Shown here piece by piece: positions 43,562-53,144 of a stretch of DNA of 64,000 nucleotides (positions are counted from its first letter, which is position 1; every line of letters begins with the position of its first letter). The notes under the pieces were generated by a model. The model did no database searches, was not told where the DNA came from, and was given only the letters and a program-made list of their open reading frames with translations. The translations under genes and the position numbers were made by a program. Source of the DNA: Rhizobium sp. CF122 (GTDB lineage: Bacteria; Pseudomonadota; Alphaproteobacteria; Rhizobiales; Rhizobiaceae). The stretch is taken from contig NZ_AKKA01000083.1 of the NCBI RefSeq assembly GCF_000282035.1, forward strand, positions 57,716 to 121,715, in the 5' to 3' direction.

Positions 43562-45607
43562 CTATCCTCGAAATCCAAGTGATCGCGCTTCGGCAACGAT
43601 CTTTTCCCCGTGCATGGCCTGCTTGCGGCTGGGTGGTTTTCCGCTTCCTGCAAGCTTTCCCAGACTGAAGGAGAGCGACCGCTGCCACGGCTGGAGCGAT
43701 TGCGTGTCCTTTGCCCAGGCCGCCAGATCGAACCAGATCTGTGCAGGCAGCGCAGAAATACGTGCGACCTGCTCGGATTCCGCCACGCTTGTCTGCTCTT
43801 CGAGGGCATGAATCGAGCCGGCGGTCTGCACCCTGTCGCGCGAGACGAGCTCTGCCTCGAGCGCCAAGGGCAGCGGAATCGGCTTACCGCGAAACTGCTC
43901 CCAGCAGGCTTCCTTCTTGCACCACTCCTTGACGTCCTGCCCGCCGGGCGGGGTCGTGATGTGGTCATGCGCGTGGACACTGAGCGCTGCGATGAATTCA
44001 GCGAGGCTGGTCGAAAGCTCCTGTCTTGCCCAGATCGCATCCAGATCGATACGCTTCGCGGTATGATGGGAAAGCCAGGCAAGCGTATAGGTCACAATGT
44101 TCGCACGGTAGCCGCCGAACTCCTGCTTCGACACGATCCTTTCAGACTGCTTGAACAGAATGGCGCGCGCCACGCAACGCTTGAAATAGGACTCGTCCGG
44201 CTCGAACCCTCCACGCTGGGCAAGTCGATCCATGAAGTCCAGGTAGTTTTTCTGACCGTGGCGGCTGACAATATACGGCAGCTGGGACCACGTCTGTTCG
44301 AACTTGGCCAGATCCGTCTTGGTAATCAGCTGGCTTCTTGGATTAGTGGCCTCCCACGCCTTCCGCTCGCCATCCGTACGACTTTCGGCCAACGCATCAT
44401 GATACTGCCCTCTGGCGCGCTCGTAGAACCAGTGAGACTGGCGCTGCATGCCGCTGGCGGGCGGGGCCCAGATAGACCGCGAGACCTCCTGCATCTTCCG
44501 ATGAAACGGGTGGTTCGACGAGAAATCGGCCATGTTGACTTTGTTCTGATTGTTCGCCGACTGGGATATTCGTGGAGCGATCAGCTCGATGTCGCCGTCC
44601 GCCAAGATCTCCGTGATCTTCACTGGAACCTGCAGACGAGTTGCGTCCACCTTGTCCTTTCGCGAAGCTCTGAAGATCGAACCGGTGGTCTGCCCACCAT
44701 TGACAATCTGGAAGTCACCGGCGGCCAGAAGGTCAACCGTTCCATCGCCGTGATCGCGGACCCTGAGATCTGTCGCCGTGACCGACAGGCCGTTGTTGAA
44801 TGCGAGAAACATCTGCGGTTCATCGATGATGGTCTTGCGGATGCTCTGATTCACCTTTCCCTTCAGCTGGAGAAAGCTTCGGACGTTGCGCTCCAAAAGC
44901 CGTGGCCCGTGCAGCCTGTACATTTCCACGAGAACGTTGCCAGGCAGCATTGTCAGAAGAGAGCGATAGCCGCCTCCTTCCGGGCTGGAGACGATGCAGC
45001 GCAAGGGCGATCCACCCATCGCGGCGAAGTCCACATGGATGGGTTCACGGCTAGCGCCGGATGATGCTGTCCGATAAAGTCGGCGAAGGTCCCAGAGATG
45101 GCGGGATACCTCGACTGTTCCGAGCGCGGAGCCTTCCAGCTGTTCCACGCCGGCGAGACCGTCGGTGATGATGAAAAGCCGTATATGGCTGACATCATCT
45201 CGCGCATCCCATATTGCGCGCGACATGTCATACGCAGGAAGAGCCTCTTCCTGTTCGCGGTAAAGCCCAGCGACTGCCTTTTCCAGATAGGCATTTAGCC
45301 GGCGGAAGGCAGTGTCAATGTCGGTCCTGGAGACGCTCAAAGCCAGGCCATCAAGACGCGGAAGTACCAGAAACAGATCCAGACGGTCGTTGTCCTCGGA
45401 AAGGTAGTAGCCGGAGCAGCGCATTCCGCGCGCTTCGAAGTTGCAGGCAATTCCGTCATCGATCTCGGCCGCGTCTGCGAGATGCTCGAACATCAGTTCG
45501 GCAAACGCTTCTGCCCGAAGCCCACCATCAGCGACGGCGTCCGCACGAGCGATGACATCCTGCTGTATGTTCAGAGCAAACCTCTGAAGATCCTCTGTTT
45601 CAGACAT
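43562..45607 (-). CDS. AIPR-family protein (abortive phage-resistance family)
   Basis: I start at ATG 45607 (MSETEDLQRFALNIQQDVIA), giving 681 aa; the ATG overlaps the end of the upstream DUF4420 gene by 8 bases. The AIPR core is clear: FLAFNNGLSVTATDLRV and FQIVNGGQTTGSIF (about residues 300-310), followed by ISQSANNQNKVNMADFSSNH. AIPR proteins occur in abortive-infection and restriction loci. The N-terminal part is an acidic, mixed region with a predicted nuclease-like fold in related proteins. It is the fifth gene of the operon. Confidence 0.88.
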   Translation of the reverse strand: MSETEDLQRFALNIQQDVIARADAVADGGLRAEAFAELMFEHLADAAEIDDGIACNFEARGMRCSGYYLSEDNDRLDLFLVLPRLDGLALSVSRTDIDTAFRRLNAYLEKAVAGLYREQEEALPAYDMSRAIWDARDDVSHIRLFIITDGLAGVEQLEGSALGTVEVSRHLWDLRRLYRTASSGASREPIHVDFAAMGGSPLRCIVSSPEGGGYRSLLTMLPGNVLVEMYRLHGPRLLERNVRSFLQLKGKVNQSIRKTIIDEPQMFLAFNNGLSVTATDLRVRDHGDGTVDLLAAGDFQIVNGGQTTGSIFRASRKDKVDATRLQVPVKITEILADGDIELIAPRISQSANNQNKVNMADFSSNHPFHRKMQEVSRSIWAPPASGMQRQSHWFYERARGQYHDALAESRTDGERKAWEATNPRSQLITKTDLAKFEQTWSQLPYIVSRHGQKNYLDFMDRLAQRGGFEPDESYFKRCVARAILFKQSERIVSKQEFGGYRANIVTYTLAWLSHHTAKRIDLDAIWARQELSTSLAEFIAALSVHAHDHITTPPGGQDVKEWCKKEACWEQFRGKPIPLPLALEAELVSRDRVQTAGSIHALEEQTSVAESEQVARISALPAQIWFDLAAWAKDTQSLQPWQRSLSFSLGKLAGSGKPPSRKQAMHGEKIVAEARSLGFRG

Positions 45608-46613
45608 TGTCAACCTCAAGCAGTCTGGAAACTTGTTCCGCGCTGACCTCGTACTGCGCCAGGTCATCTGCGATGATCGAATAGCGTATGTCACCGACTC
45701 CCACCGGAAGATTGTGCTCCGTGAGGCGCGGGAATTCTCCCTCGACGCGAAAGAATCGTGTCGAGGCGACGAGCCATTTCCTTCGGGTGTAGATCGGAGC
45801 GTGCAGATCGAGATAGCCGGCCAGCGTCAGTCTGTCGTCCAGTTCCCGCGCCGCTGCTGGATCCACTTTGACCCGGTCCCGGACGCGCGTGACCAGCGAT
45901 GCGAGCGAGACGCCAAGGGCTGCGCTTTCATCCATCCTGAGATGCGCAAGGAAAAGCGCTCGGTGTGGTCGCTCGTCGAGCTGCTTTTCGTTGTTGATCA
46001 CGACACGCGCGTGCCGCTTTGCAAGGCTCGTCTTGACCTCGACTGCCGTTCCGGCATGTATGAAATCCTGGTTCGCCGGGTCCGGCCCGACCCAGGAGGT
46101 CACGGCGGGAAAAGGAGCCAGAGCTTCCAGCAGGAGTGAATCCATCACGGCCAGTTCGCCGAAAAGACCGCGCTGTCGCTCCTCCGAAAGGCCTTCGGCG
46201 GGAATCCGATCGAACAGGATCTGCCACATGCAGAGCCGATCAAGGCATCGCGTCAGACCGGAGCCAGTCGTGGTTTCCGCCGTAACCACCTGGACGAGAT
46301 CTGCGGACAGGACAGCAAAGATGTCAAGCAGGCTGTCATCGTCGAGCATCACGCGCAGGATTGTTCGCGGCCCCGGTACAGACGCGACCTCGTGCACCGT
46401 GCGAACCCCGCGGCAGGCCGGAAGCCTGTCGCCGGGAGGACGGAATGCCCCCGCCCCCTCGACAAGAATGCCCGGTCGGCGGCTCGGCCAGAACACGCAT
46501 GCAAAGATGTCGACCGGTGACTCGGTATCAAGTCTACGACGATGCATGCCGCTCGGGCTGGACGTTTGCTCTCCCAGCTCGCGCCAGATCTCAAGCAGGC
46601 GCTCTGGCGTCAT
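45600..46613 (-). CDS. DUF4420 PD-(D/E)XK motif protein
   Basis: This 337-aa protein carries the DUF4420 layout: an N-terminal beta domain (PVDIFACVFWPSRRPGILVE) and a PD-(D/E)XK site with Asp183 in NQDFIHAGTAVEVKT and Glu192/Lys194. The preceding RGLFGELAVMDSL supplies the usual helix-1 glutamate. It is the presumed endonuclease of the MutL/MORC-Z1 restriction-like cassette. It overlaps the Z1 gene by 4 bases (ATGA) and the AIPR gene by 8, so all three are translated in concert. Confidence 0.88.
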   Translation of the reverse strand: MTPERLLEIWRELGEQTSSPSGMHRRRLDTESPVDIFACVFWPSRRPGILVEGAGAFRPPGDRLPACRGVRTVHEVASVPGPRTILRVMLDDDSLLDIFAVLSADLVQVVTAETTTGSGLTRCLDRLCMWQILFDRIPAEGLSEERQRGLFGELAVMDSLLLEALAPFPAVTSWVGPDPANQDFIHAGTAVEVKTSLAKRHARVVINNEKQLDERPHRALFLAHLRMDESAALGVSLASLVTRVRDRVKVDPAAARELDDRLTLAGYLDLHAPIYTRRKWLVASTRFFRVEGEFPRLTEHNLPVGVGDIRYSIIADDLAQYEVSAEQVSRLLEVDNV

Positions 46614-49351
46614 TCGAAAACGCTTTCAAGCTGCTTCACGCTGTTCTCGGCATAATCGATCAGCGGCGCATGTTCGTCGAACGGGAAACTGATGGCGAAA
46701 CCGACGAGGGGGATTTCGGCGGGCGGCCTGGCGTTGAGTGGATAGATCAGCAGGAGACCGCGGTCCGGACTGCGTTGACGTCGTATGAAGGGACCACTCG
46801 GCGACTTGGGACGGTCGCGCTTTGGTTCGGCCTTCTTCTCCCAGGCTGCGACGGTCTGGCTCATTGCCAGATCCTGTGCTGGTCTGTCGAGATCACTGAC
46901 TTCATCGGACGGACTGACAAGACGGCCAATCGTTACCCTCGAGCCGTCGCCGTGAACCTGGTTCCTGCGATTGGCCAGGATCACTTCATACGGACCGATC
47001 CACTTTGTGATCCCGGAGTCACCTTCACCGACGAGCACGACAGTCCACTTGCCAAGTCGTCCATTGGCAAGTCGGTCAGCAACGTAGTCTGCGAGTGCTC
47101 GCGCGTTTGCCTTCCATGATTCCTGCGATGTCTCGAGCCGCTGAAGAAGACCCAGGACCTTTGCCCCATCCACGTCGTCCCAGCGCTGCCGACCCGTGCC
47201 GTCCCTGTCTGGCATGGATTTGAGAAACTGACCGAAGGCGTCGAGGTTCTTCTGCGCGCTCGCGACGTCGAATGCGACCGTTTCCGAAATGGTACCGGAA
47301 AAGCCTGCTCTGACCCGCGTGCCCGCCCGCATCTTGTTTGCAGCCGTAATCAGCATGCCGTCAGGATGCGTGCGAACCCTGTGTCCGAACTCGAGCGGCG
47401 ATTCTCCGTTGTCGAACGCAAGATCGAATTCCTCGCGCAGTTCGGCCGTTGCCGTCGCGATGTGTCGGTACCAGCGGACCAATACGGGCGATGTGTAGAG
47501 GCGGCACAGATCCGCATAGCGAGGGCGGTAGCCGAACCACCTTCCCATCTGCATCAGCGTGTCATACATGCGAGACGTACGGATGAAATAGCTGACCGAG
47601 AGGCCTTCCAGGGTCAGTCCGCGCGCCAGCTTGTCACCGCCGACCGCAATCACGGAAAACCCCTCGGGATGGGTCACATAGTCCAGGGCATCCTTCGCCG
47701 ACCCGTTGACCTGCCGGACAGCTATTCGCTTGGCAGCATCGAACAGTTGCGACCTGACCTCGTCCCAGTTGACGGGCGGCAGATCATGATCGGAGAGAAG
47801 GCTTCGCAGGTCTTCTGCCCTGGAAGCGAACTCGCGCTGCCACAGCGCCTCGAGTTCCGAAATAGCCGTGCCACCTGTGCCGGGGAATTCCAGCTGCCGT
47901 ACGATATCGACAAGATGCTCGTCCACGAGCGTGGCGACCTTCTCCTGTACAGCGATGAGTCTTGTGACGTGGACCAGCATGGAATTGTGGACATCGACAT
48001 CACCGCGGACACGGCGTGCAGCACAGGCAAGAATGAAGGCAAGCATTGCCTCCTTCAGTGTCTTGGGCAGTTCGGTGACCTGAAGATCCCTCTTGTGGCC
48101 TGGCGGGAAGATCGCCTCTGCATCGCGAACCTCCCGTGTCATCGGCAGGCCCCTGGCTTCACCGTCCGGACCGGGTCTGTTCAGTCCGAAGACCCGTTCT
48201 GGCCCGATGTAGTTCGACGGCGCCGGCAGATTGATGATGAAGCTGCGAGGAAACAGATCCTCTCCCGCGATCCTGTGCCTTGCCTCGTGGTGCATGAAGA
48301 CATTCGCGAACGGCGTCGCGGTGTAGCCGACATATGCGCTCTTCTCGAATGAGGTAAGCAGGCGCCGGATCAGGAAGTTCGTCTTTGTCGGGTCGGCATC
48401 CTCATCGATGTTGCCATCATCGTCGCGATATTCATTGGTGTTCGCGGAGGCGTTGTCGGCCTCGTCATCGATGACAAGCATGGGCACGTCACGGACAATC
48501 TTTCCGCCCGGGACCGAGGCATCCTCCACCGCTCGCACCGAAAGCACCCAGGCCAGCAGATTCTCAAGGATGCTGACTCGCTTCTTGACGACAAGGATAA
48601 TCGGATCGCGGCCACCCGGTATGAGGCGGGTGCCGTTCGCCGTCGCAGTCTTGAAATCCCCGCCTTCGGAACTGCTTGTCAGCGAGTGAGCGACGAGGAA
48701 GGCGGCACTTGGCATTCGGCCTGCGCCGATCCGCTGATTTTCCTGTTCGTCGGCCAGAAGACCAAGTCTGGTATCGAAGCCCAGAAAGCCTTCGTCGAGG
48801 CGCTGCTGTGTCTGACTTCTCAGGCTGTTATGCACGCCCGCCAGCACGATGACGAGCGGAAACCCGGCATCGACCGCCTTGCAAATCAGCGCAGTGTAGT
48901 TGGATGTCTTGCCAGACTGCACGTCGCCGACGACAAGTCCGCGGCGATCCCACGCGCCGGCCGTTTCGGGATTTCGCAGGCGATCCAGAATGTCATCGGT
49001 CAGCCGATCCATCTGCCTTAGCGGACCGTCGGCCCAGCGCTTGCCACGGTCCATCCAGTGACGATAGCGATCCCAGAACGCAAAGGGACGGTTTTCTCGC
49101 GCCTTGGCGACCCATGCACTGAAATCCTTGTCGTCGATTACGGAATAGCCGCTGACCAGAGTGTTGTTTCTTGCCTCGAGGTCCCGCAGCAGTCGTGTGC
49201 GATCGACGCCGATGAACCGTGGCATGGCCAGCACGGTGTCGACGGCAGACTCCAGCGCTTCCTGCGTGATCCGTGGCTCAAGTTCCAGAAGCGAATTTGC
49301 GACACCATACGCGCTCCTGAGAAGTGCTTCAGACGATAGCCCCCCGGCCAT
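46610..49351 (-). CDS. Z1-domain superfamily II helicase-like ATPase
   Basis: This 913-aa protein has a P-loop GDVQSGKTS at 142-150, a Walker B-type box MLVIDDEADN at 291-300 and a Z1 domain in the following ~250 residues (GGDKLARGLTLEGLSVSYFI is the motif-V-like segment, then MQMGRWFGYRPRYADLCRLY, motif VI with the arginine finger). The family is the helicase-like component of restriction cassettes with MutL/MORC ATPases. It starts 15 bases after the GHKL ATPase ends and overlaps the DUF4420 gene. It probably translocates DNA or remodels the complex. Confidence 0.9.
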   Translation of the reverse strand: MAGGLSSEALLRSAYGVANSLLELEPRITQEALESAVDTVLAMPRFIGVDRTRLLRDLEARNNTLVSGYSVIDDKDFSAWVAKARENRPFAFWDRYRHWMDRGKRWADGPLRQMDRLTDDILDRLRNPETAGAWDRRGLVVGDVQSGKTSNYTALICKAVDAGFPLVIVLAGVHNSLRSQTQQRLDEGFLGFDTRLGLLADEQENQRIGAGRMPSAAFLVAHSLTSSSEGGDFKTATANGTRLIPGGRDPIILVVKKRVSILENLLAWVLSVRAVEDASVPGGKIVRDVPMLVIDDEADNASANTNEYRDDDGNIDEDADPTKTNFLIRRLLTSFEKSAYVGYTATPFANVFMHHEARHRIAGEDLFPRSFIINLPAPSNYIGPERVFGLNRPGPDGEARGLPMTREVRDAEAIFPPGHKRDLQVTELPKTLKEAMLAFILACAARRVRGDVDVHNSMLVHVTRLIAVQEKVATLVDEHLVDIVRQLEFPGTGGTAISELEALWQREFASRAEDLRSLLSDHDLPPVNWDEVRSQLFDAAKRIAVRQVNGSAKDALDYVTHPEGFSVIAVGGDKLARGLTLEGLSVSYFIRTSRMYDTLMQMGRWFGYRPRYADLCRLYTSPVLVRWYRHIATATAELREEFDLAFDNGESPLEFGHRVRTHPDGMLITAANKMRAGTRVRAGFSGTISETVAFDVASAQKNLDAFGQFLKSMPDRDGTGRQRWDDVDGAKVLGLLQRLETSQESWKANARALADYVADRLANGRLGKWTVVLVGEGDSGITKWIGPYEVILANRRNQVHGDGSRVTIGRLVSPSDEVSDLDRPAQDLAMSQTVAAWEKKAEPKRDRPKSPSGPFIRRQRSPDRGLLLIYPLNARPPAEIPLVGFAISFPFDEHAPLIDYAENSVKQLESVFE

Positions 49352-49366
49352 ATGCTCCCCCTTGCT

Positions 49367-50878
49367 CTACCGTTTTCGAACGGGACTCTTCCGTGCTACT
49401 TCGTCAAGAAATGCCGAGACCAGCTCCGGATAGTTGTTGAATGGCTCCATCAGCAGCAGCGACCGTGCTGCCTCCACATGCTCGCGACCATCTTCGACCA
49501 GAGCGTCGAACACCTCCGCCATCGCCTTGCGAAGCTCGGTTGGAGAGTGTTCGAACGGCTGGCTGAAGGCGTCCGGTGTCTCTGCGTTGTTGATCACGAT
49601 CAAAGGTGCAGGAATGGTCTGCTCGATGAGGTCGAAGAGCGACCGGATCGGTCCGCGATCCTCGGCCGTGGCCAGGACCTTCTTGACAAGCGGATGATCG
49701 CGATTGATGCGGTAGAAGGATTTCCCGTGCTTCGTGTAATGCGTCCACAGGAACGTCTCCCTGTCGCCAAGCGCGCGCTGGATGATCTTTCCGCGATGCC
49801 GATAGATGCTTGAAGCGCGGCTGCGCGCCGCGCGCGCGATCCGCTGCAGATCGCGTCGCAGTGCAGCTGGTGGCCGGGCCCGCGACTTCTTGACGTCGAT
49901 CTGCCAGAGAAGATCGGCTGTATTGTCAAGGTCGATGCGGATACGGGCAAGCTTGAAATGCTCTTCCTTCTGCATTCCAAGACCAAGCCAGTCGCCGGCG
50001 ACCAGCAGGCGCTTGTTCCGGTAGATGTAGAAGCCCTGGTGAGCATTCCAGCCACGGGGACCAGCGGCTGAAGAGTGCTGTTCGGCGCTGATCCGACTGT
50101 GATGCGGCAGTATGAATGGCTTGATTTCGGCCCGTTCGCCTTCACAGACAAGCTCCTCGGCCGCCATCGGATCCGTGAAGGGAGTGTCCTCCATGAATGG
50201 ATCCCAAGGCTCGATCGGGCGTCCGTTGATGTGCAGCTGAACGGAATTGCGTCCCTTCAGGAACCTGTGAAACACCATCGCAAGATGCAGCTTGACTGCT
50301 TCCGCGCGTTCCCGGAAATGCTTCTGCGCCGCCTCGTCATCGAACTCGACGTCGCCTACCAGAGCATCAAGCCTGTCCCAGAAGAGGATCGTTCCGCTTT
50401 TCTGACCCGCAAGAACCAGATGGTCGGCCTCTGAAAGAAGATCCATGCGTTTCAGGAGCCGCCACTCGCTTGTGCCCGTCGCCTCGATATAGTCGAGATC
50501 CCAGCGCCGGAGGGCCGGAGATGACTGCAGGGTCTTCGATAGAACGGTCAGGCAGCGGCACTGGGAGATCGAGGCGGTCTTCATCCCGAGGCCGAAACGG
50601 CCGAGATCGTTTGCCTCACGGCTTGCAAGAGGGCTGCGGCTTCCCGGCCTCATGGCCTGCCGAAGCTCGTCCTCCGACATGCCGCGTCCATCGTCGCGCA
50701 CGACAATGCGGGACGCGCGGCCCGCCCATTGCATATCGATCCAGACGTTGCGCGCTCGGGCGGTGATGCTGTTGTCGACGATGTCGGCCAGCGCCGTTGG
50801 CAGATCATAGCCGAACGCTCGCAGGGACTCGAAGAGTTCCCCTGCTCCCGGACTGGCAATGTCGTAGTCAAGCGACAT
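49367..50878 (-). CDS. MutL/MORC-type GHKL ATPase
   Basis: I start at ATG 50878 (MSLDYDIASPGAGELFESLR), giving 503 aa; it overlaps the methylase end by 11 bases. The GHKL boxes are plain: N-box ADIVDNSITA (Asn36), DDGRGM at 62-67 and GRFGLGMK at 93-100. The C-terminal half carries KKSRARPP and basic segments in place of the MutL nuclease domain. ATP-dependent dimer clamps of this type were described by Iyer, Abhiman and Aravind (2008) in restriction-modification systems related to eukaryotic MORC proteins. Confidence 0.9.
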   Translation of the reverse strand: MSLDYDIASPGAGELFESLRAFGYDLPTALADIVDNSITARARNVWIDMQWAGRASRIVVRDDGRGMSEDELRQAMRPGSRSPLASREANDLGRFGLGMKTASISQCRCLTVLSKTLQSSPALRRWDLDYIEATGTSEWRLLKRMDLLSEADHLVLAGQKSGTILFWDRLDALVGDVEFDDEAAQKHFRERAEAVKLHLAMVFHRFLKGRNSVQLHINGRPIEPWDPFMEDTPFTDPMAAEELVCEGERAEIKPFILPHHSRISAEQHSSAAGPRGWNAHQGFYIYRNKRLLVAGDWLGLGMQKEEHFKLARIRIDLDNTADLLWQIDVKKSRARPPAALRRDLQRIARAARSRASSIYRHRGKIIQRALGDRETFLWTHYTKHGKSFYRINRDHPLVKKVLATAEDRGPIRSLFDLIEQTIPAPLIVINNAETPDAFSQPFEHSPTELRKAMAEVFDALVEDGREHVEAARSLLLMEPFNNYPELVSAFLDEVARKSPVRKR

Positions 50879-52478
50879 TCGACAGTCTGGCCCTTTCGAT
50901 CGGTTCGTCTGCAGCGCCGGCATGCGCTGTCAGGATGGAAAACAGCGCCTCGCCAATCCAGCGGGCGAGCAAGGGGGGAACCGCGTTGCCGACCTGAATA
51001 TACTGCTCCGTCCGGTTTCCCTTGAAGAAATAGTTGTCTGGAAAGGTCTGAAGCCTAGCGGCTTCTCGTACCGAAAGGCTGCGGCACTGGAGCGGATCCG
51101 GATGGATGAAATAGTGCCCGTCCTTGGAGATGTGACTTGTCACCGTTGTCGAGGGTCCACCGGAAAGCTGGACACGAAAGCGATCCGCGAACTTGCCGGT
51201 CTTCCAGTTCTCATGGTTCGGAGACAGCGCCTCCGGGAAATCGGTCGCCTTGGGTGATCGACCGACCACCTGAGCAAAAACCGCCGCAAAGAAATACCGT
51301 GCAAGGTCGCTTGGCATGTGGCTTCGCGTTGCATGGTTTGGAAGGTTGGACAGTCTTTCATCAACAAGCCAGTCCCGCAGCTCGGCGGGGCATTCGGCGG
51401 AAATCCCGTATCCCCAAGCTTCACGGCCTGGAAGCCGGTTCATTCCCCTCAGGGCGGCGAGGCATGTTCTTGCCCTGGCAGTGAAGGACAGCTGCAGGTC
51501 GTCGGGGAGACCGATGTCGAGATCTGCCACGAGGGCCATGGCATCTTCAACCACGGCACGCCATTCGCCGTCGCCGTCGATGCCACGGCTTAGCCCGCTT
51601 CTCAGCTTCGGCATGCCGTCGAGGACATGCTGAACAGTCGCCTTCAGAGTATGCCGCACCATGAGATCAGCCAGGGCCGCCGTCGGCAGACCTTCCGCGA
51701 CATCGGCGCGCAGTCCTACGACAATGACCCGATGACGGGCCTGCGGAACGCCGAAGTCCTCGGCACGCACGATGAAATCGGCAGCGCGTGGTTCGAAAGC
51801 CGACAGATCCAGCTGGCGGCGGGATCTCGGGTCAAGCGCAACGAGCCGGTATTCGGTAGCCCCCGGCCTTTCTCCACGGAGGTCGCGAAGAACCTGATCG
51901 AAGATCCGGTTCTCGCCATCCACGGATGACGACAGCATGCCCTTGACGTTCTCCATGACGAAGGCAGCCGGCTGCAGGCGGTCGAGAATCCGGATATATT
52001 CCTTATAGAGGAAGTGTTTCTCATCATCGCTGGCGATGTAATCCTTCTTCCCCTGATTGCGAGCCCGGCCCACGAGTGAATAGGCCTGGCACGGTGGACC
52101 GCCGATCAGGATCGAGTTGCCACCGCTTTGCTCGCGGATCTCGTCGATGCGTCCATTGAGCCGCTGCTCCGGATCTTCCTTGCCCAGCTCCAGCTGCCAC
52201 GCTTCATCCACGGCCCTGGCCCATTCCCGCGGATATTCGGTCGCCCAGTCCGGCTCGTCACCGCCGCGCATCAGGAAGTCGTAGTACTGTTCCGGGAGCA
52301 CGCCATTGAACTGGCGCAGGAAGCTTCTCAGACGCAGGGTGGAATGTGCAGCCCTTTCCTTCTCGATGGAAAGGGCAATGTGATAGGCGCGCTCATCCCC
52401 GATGCCGGAAACGCTCGAAAAGCCTTCCGCCAGCCCCCCTGGCCCTGCAAAGATGTCGACGACGGAATATGATGGCAA
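50868..52478 (-). CDS. DNA (cytosine-5) methyltransferase
   Basis: This 536-aa C5-methylase shows motif I FAGPGGLAEGF (residues 10-20), the catalytic motif IV GGPPCQAYSLVGR with Cys130, motif VI ENVKG (176-180), motif VIII near VALDPRSRRQLDL and motifs IX-X at the C-terminus (LSVREAARLQTFPDNYFF, IQVGNAVPPLLA). It is the self-marking enzyme of the cassette and opens the minus-strand operon. The divergent vsr, 76 bp away, would repair the T:G mismatches that deamination of its product leaves. Confidence 0.94.
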   Translation of the reverse strand: MPSYSVVDIFAGPGGLAEGFSSVSGIGDERAYHIALSIEKERAAHSTLRLRSFLRQFNGVLPEQYYDFLMRGGDEPDWATEYPREWARAVDEAWQLELGKEDPEQRLNGRIDEIREQSGGNSILIGGPPCQAYSLVGRARNQGKKDYIASDDEKHFLYKEYIRILDRLQPAAFVMENVKGMLSSSVDGENRIFDQVLRDLRGERPGATEYRLVALDPRSRRQLDLSAFEPRAADFIVRAEDFGVPQARHRVIVVGLRADVAEGLPTAALADLMVRHTLKATVQHVLDGMPKLRSGLSRGIDGDGEWRAVVEDAMALVADLDIGLPDDLQLSFTARARTCLAALRGMNRLPGREAWGYGISAECPAELRDWLVDERLSNLPNHATRSHMPSDLARYFFAAVFAQVVGRSPKATDFPEALSPNHENWKTGKFADRFRVQLSGGPSTTVTSHISKDGHYFIHPDPLQCRSLSVREAARLQTFPDNYFFKGNRTEQYIQVGNAVPPLLARWIGEALFSILTAHAGAADEPIERARLSNVA

Positions 52479-52554
52479 GAATCACGCACTTCGGAGTTGT
52501 AGACAGTATTCGCAATGAATATCATCTTCGCGTGGAAATGACAGGCAAAACGTC

Positions 52555-53031
52555 ATGGTCGACGTAGTGAGTCCGGAAAAACGGTCGCAGATGATGTCTG
52601 GCATCCGCGGCAAGAATACGAAGCCGGAGCTGACACTTCGACGTCATCTTCACTCCGCTGGTGTTCGATTTCGTCTCCACGATCCGGATGTAACCGGTCG
52701 GCCTGACCTTCTGTTCAAGTCGAGAAAGGCAGCCGTGTTTGTCCACGGCTGCTTCTGGCATCGGCACGAAGGCTGTCACTGGTGCACCACGCCGGCATCG
52801 AACCCCGAGTTCTGGGCCGCAAAGTTCGCGCGCAACATAGCCCGCGACATCGAAGTTCGTAATACCCTGAACGCATCTGGCTGGCGGGTGGGCATCGTCT
52901 GGGAATGCGGCCTGCGCCCTGTGCGGCTCGCGTTGACGTTGGACGAAGTGACCTGCTGGATTAGGAGTGGAACGAAAAATTTCGAGAGCGCACTGGTGCG
53001 GCCGCGACGCGAGGCAGAAAGTCCACAGTAG
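52555..53031 (+). CDS. vsr: Very short patch repair endonuclease
   Basis: The 158-aa protein is the Vsr endonuclease. It has the zinc-binding region HGCFWHRHEGCHWCTTPASN, the active-site PDLLF region with catalytic Asp in GRPDLLFKSRKAAVFVHG, and MMSGIRGKNTKPE at the N-terminus, all canonical. It nicks 5' to the T of a T:G mismatch arising from 5-methylcytosine deamination. It is divergent from the cytosine methylase. The length is usual for the family (about 130-160). Confidence 0.94.
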   Translation: MVDVVSPEKRSQMMSGIRGKNTKPELTLRRHLHSAGVRFRLHDPDVTGRPDLLFKSRKAAVFVHGCFWHRHEGCHWCTTPASNPEFWAAKFARNIARDIEVRNTLNASGWRVGIVWECGLRPVRLALTLDEVTCWIRSGTKNFESALVRPRREAESPQ

Positions 53032-53039
53032 GCAGAAAT

Positions 53040-53142
53040 GTTACCTATCCTGGGTGAAGAATGCAATTACACCCAGGATAAGTAACAAATCATGTGTTAC
53101 CTATCCTGGGTCTAAACTCGAATTGCACCCAGGATAGGTAAC
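53040..53142. promoter_or_regulatory. Two palindromic operators upstream of abiEi
   Basis: GTTACCTATCCTGGGT (53040-53055) and its complement at 53071-53086 (one mismatch), and again at 53096-53111 with a perfect complement at 53127-53142, form two inverted repeats spaced 56 bases apart. The second ends 2 bases before the abiEi GTG. AbiEi proteins autoregulate by binding such repeated inverted repeats in their own promoter, so the match in position and number is strong. Confidence 0.85.
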
Positions 53143-53144
53143 AA

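Noticed and set aside
42000..43688. Longer 562-aa form of the PD-(D/E)XK protein
   Set aside because: The first ~55 residues would overlap the AIPR coding end and look like shadow sequence; GTG 43520 after GGGG fits better.
43610..45064. 484-aa open frame antisense to the AIPR gene
   Set aside because: A shadow of the AIPR codons; no domain and no start signal.
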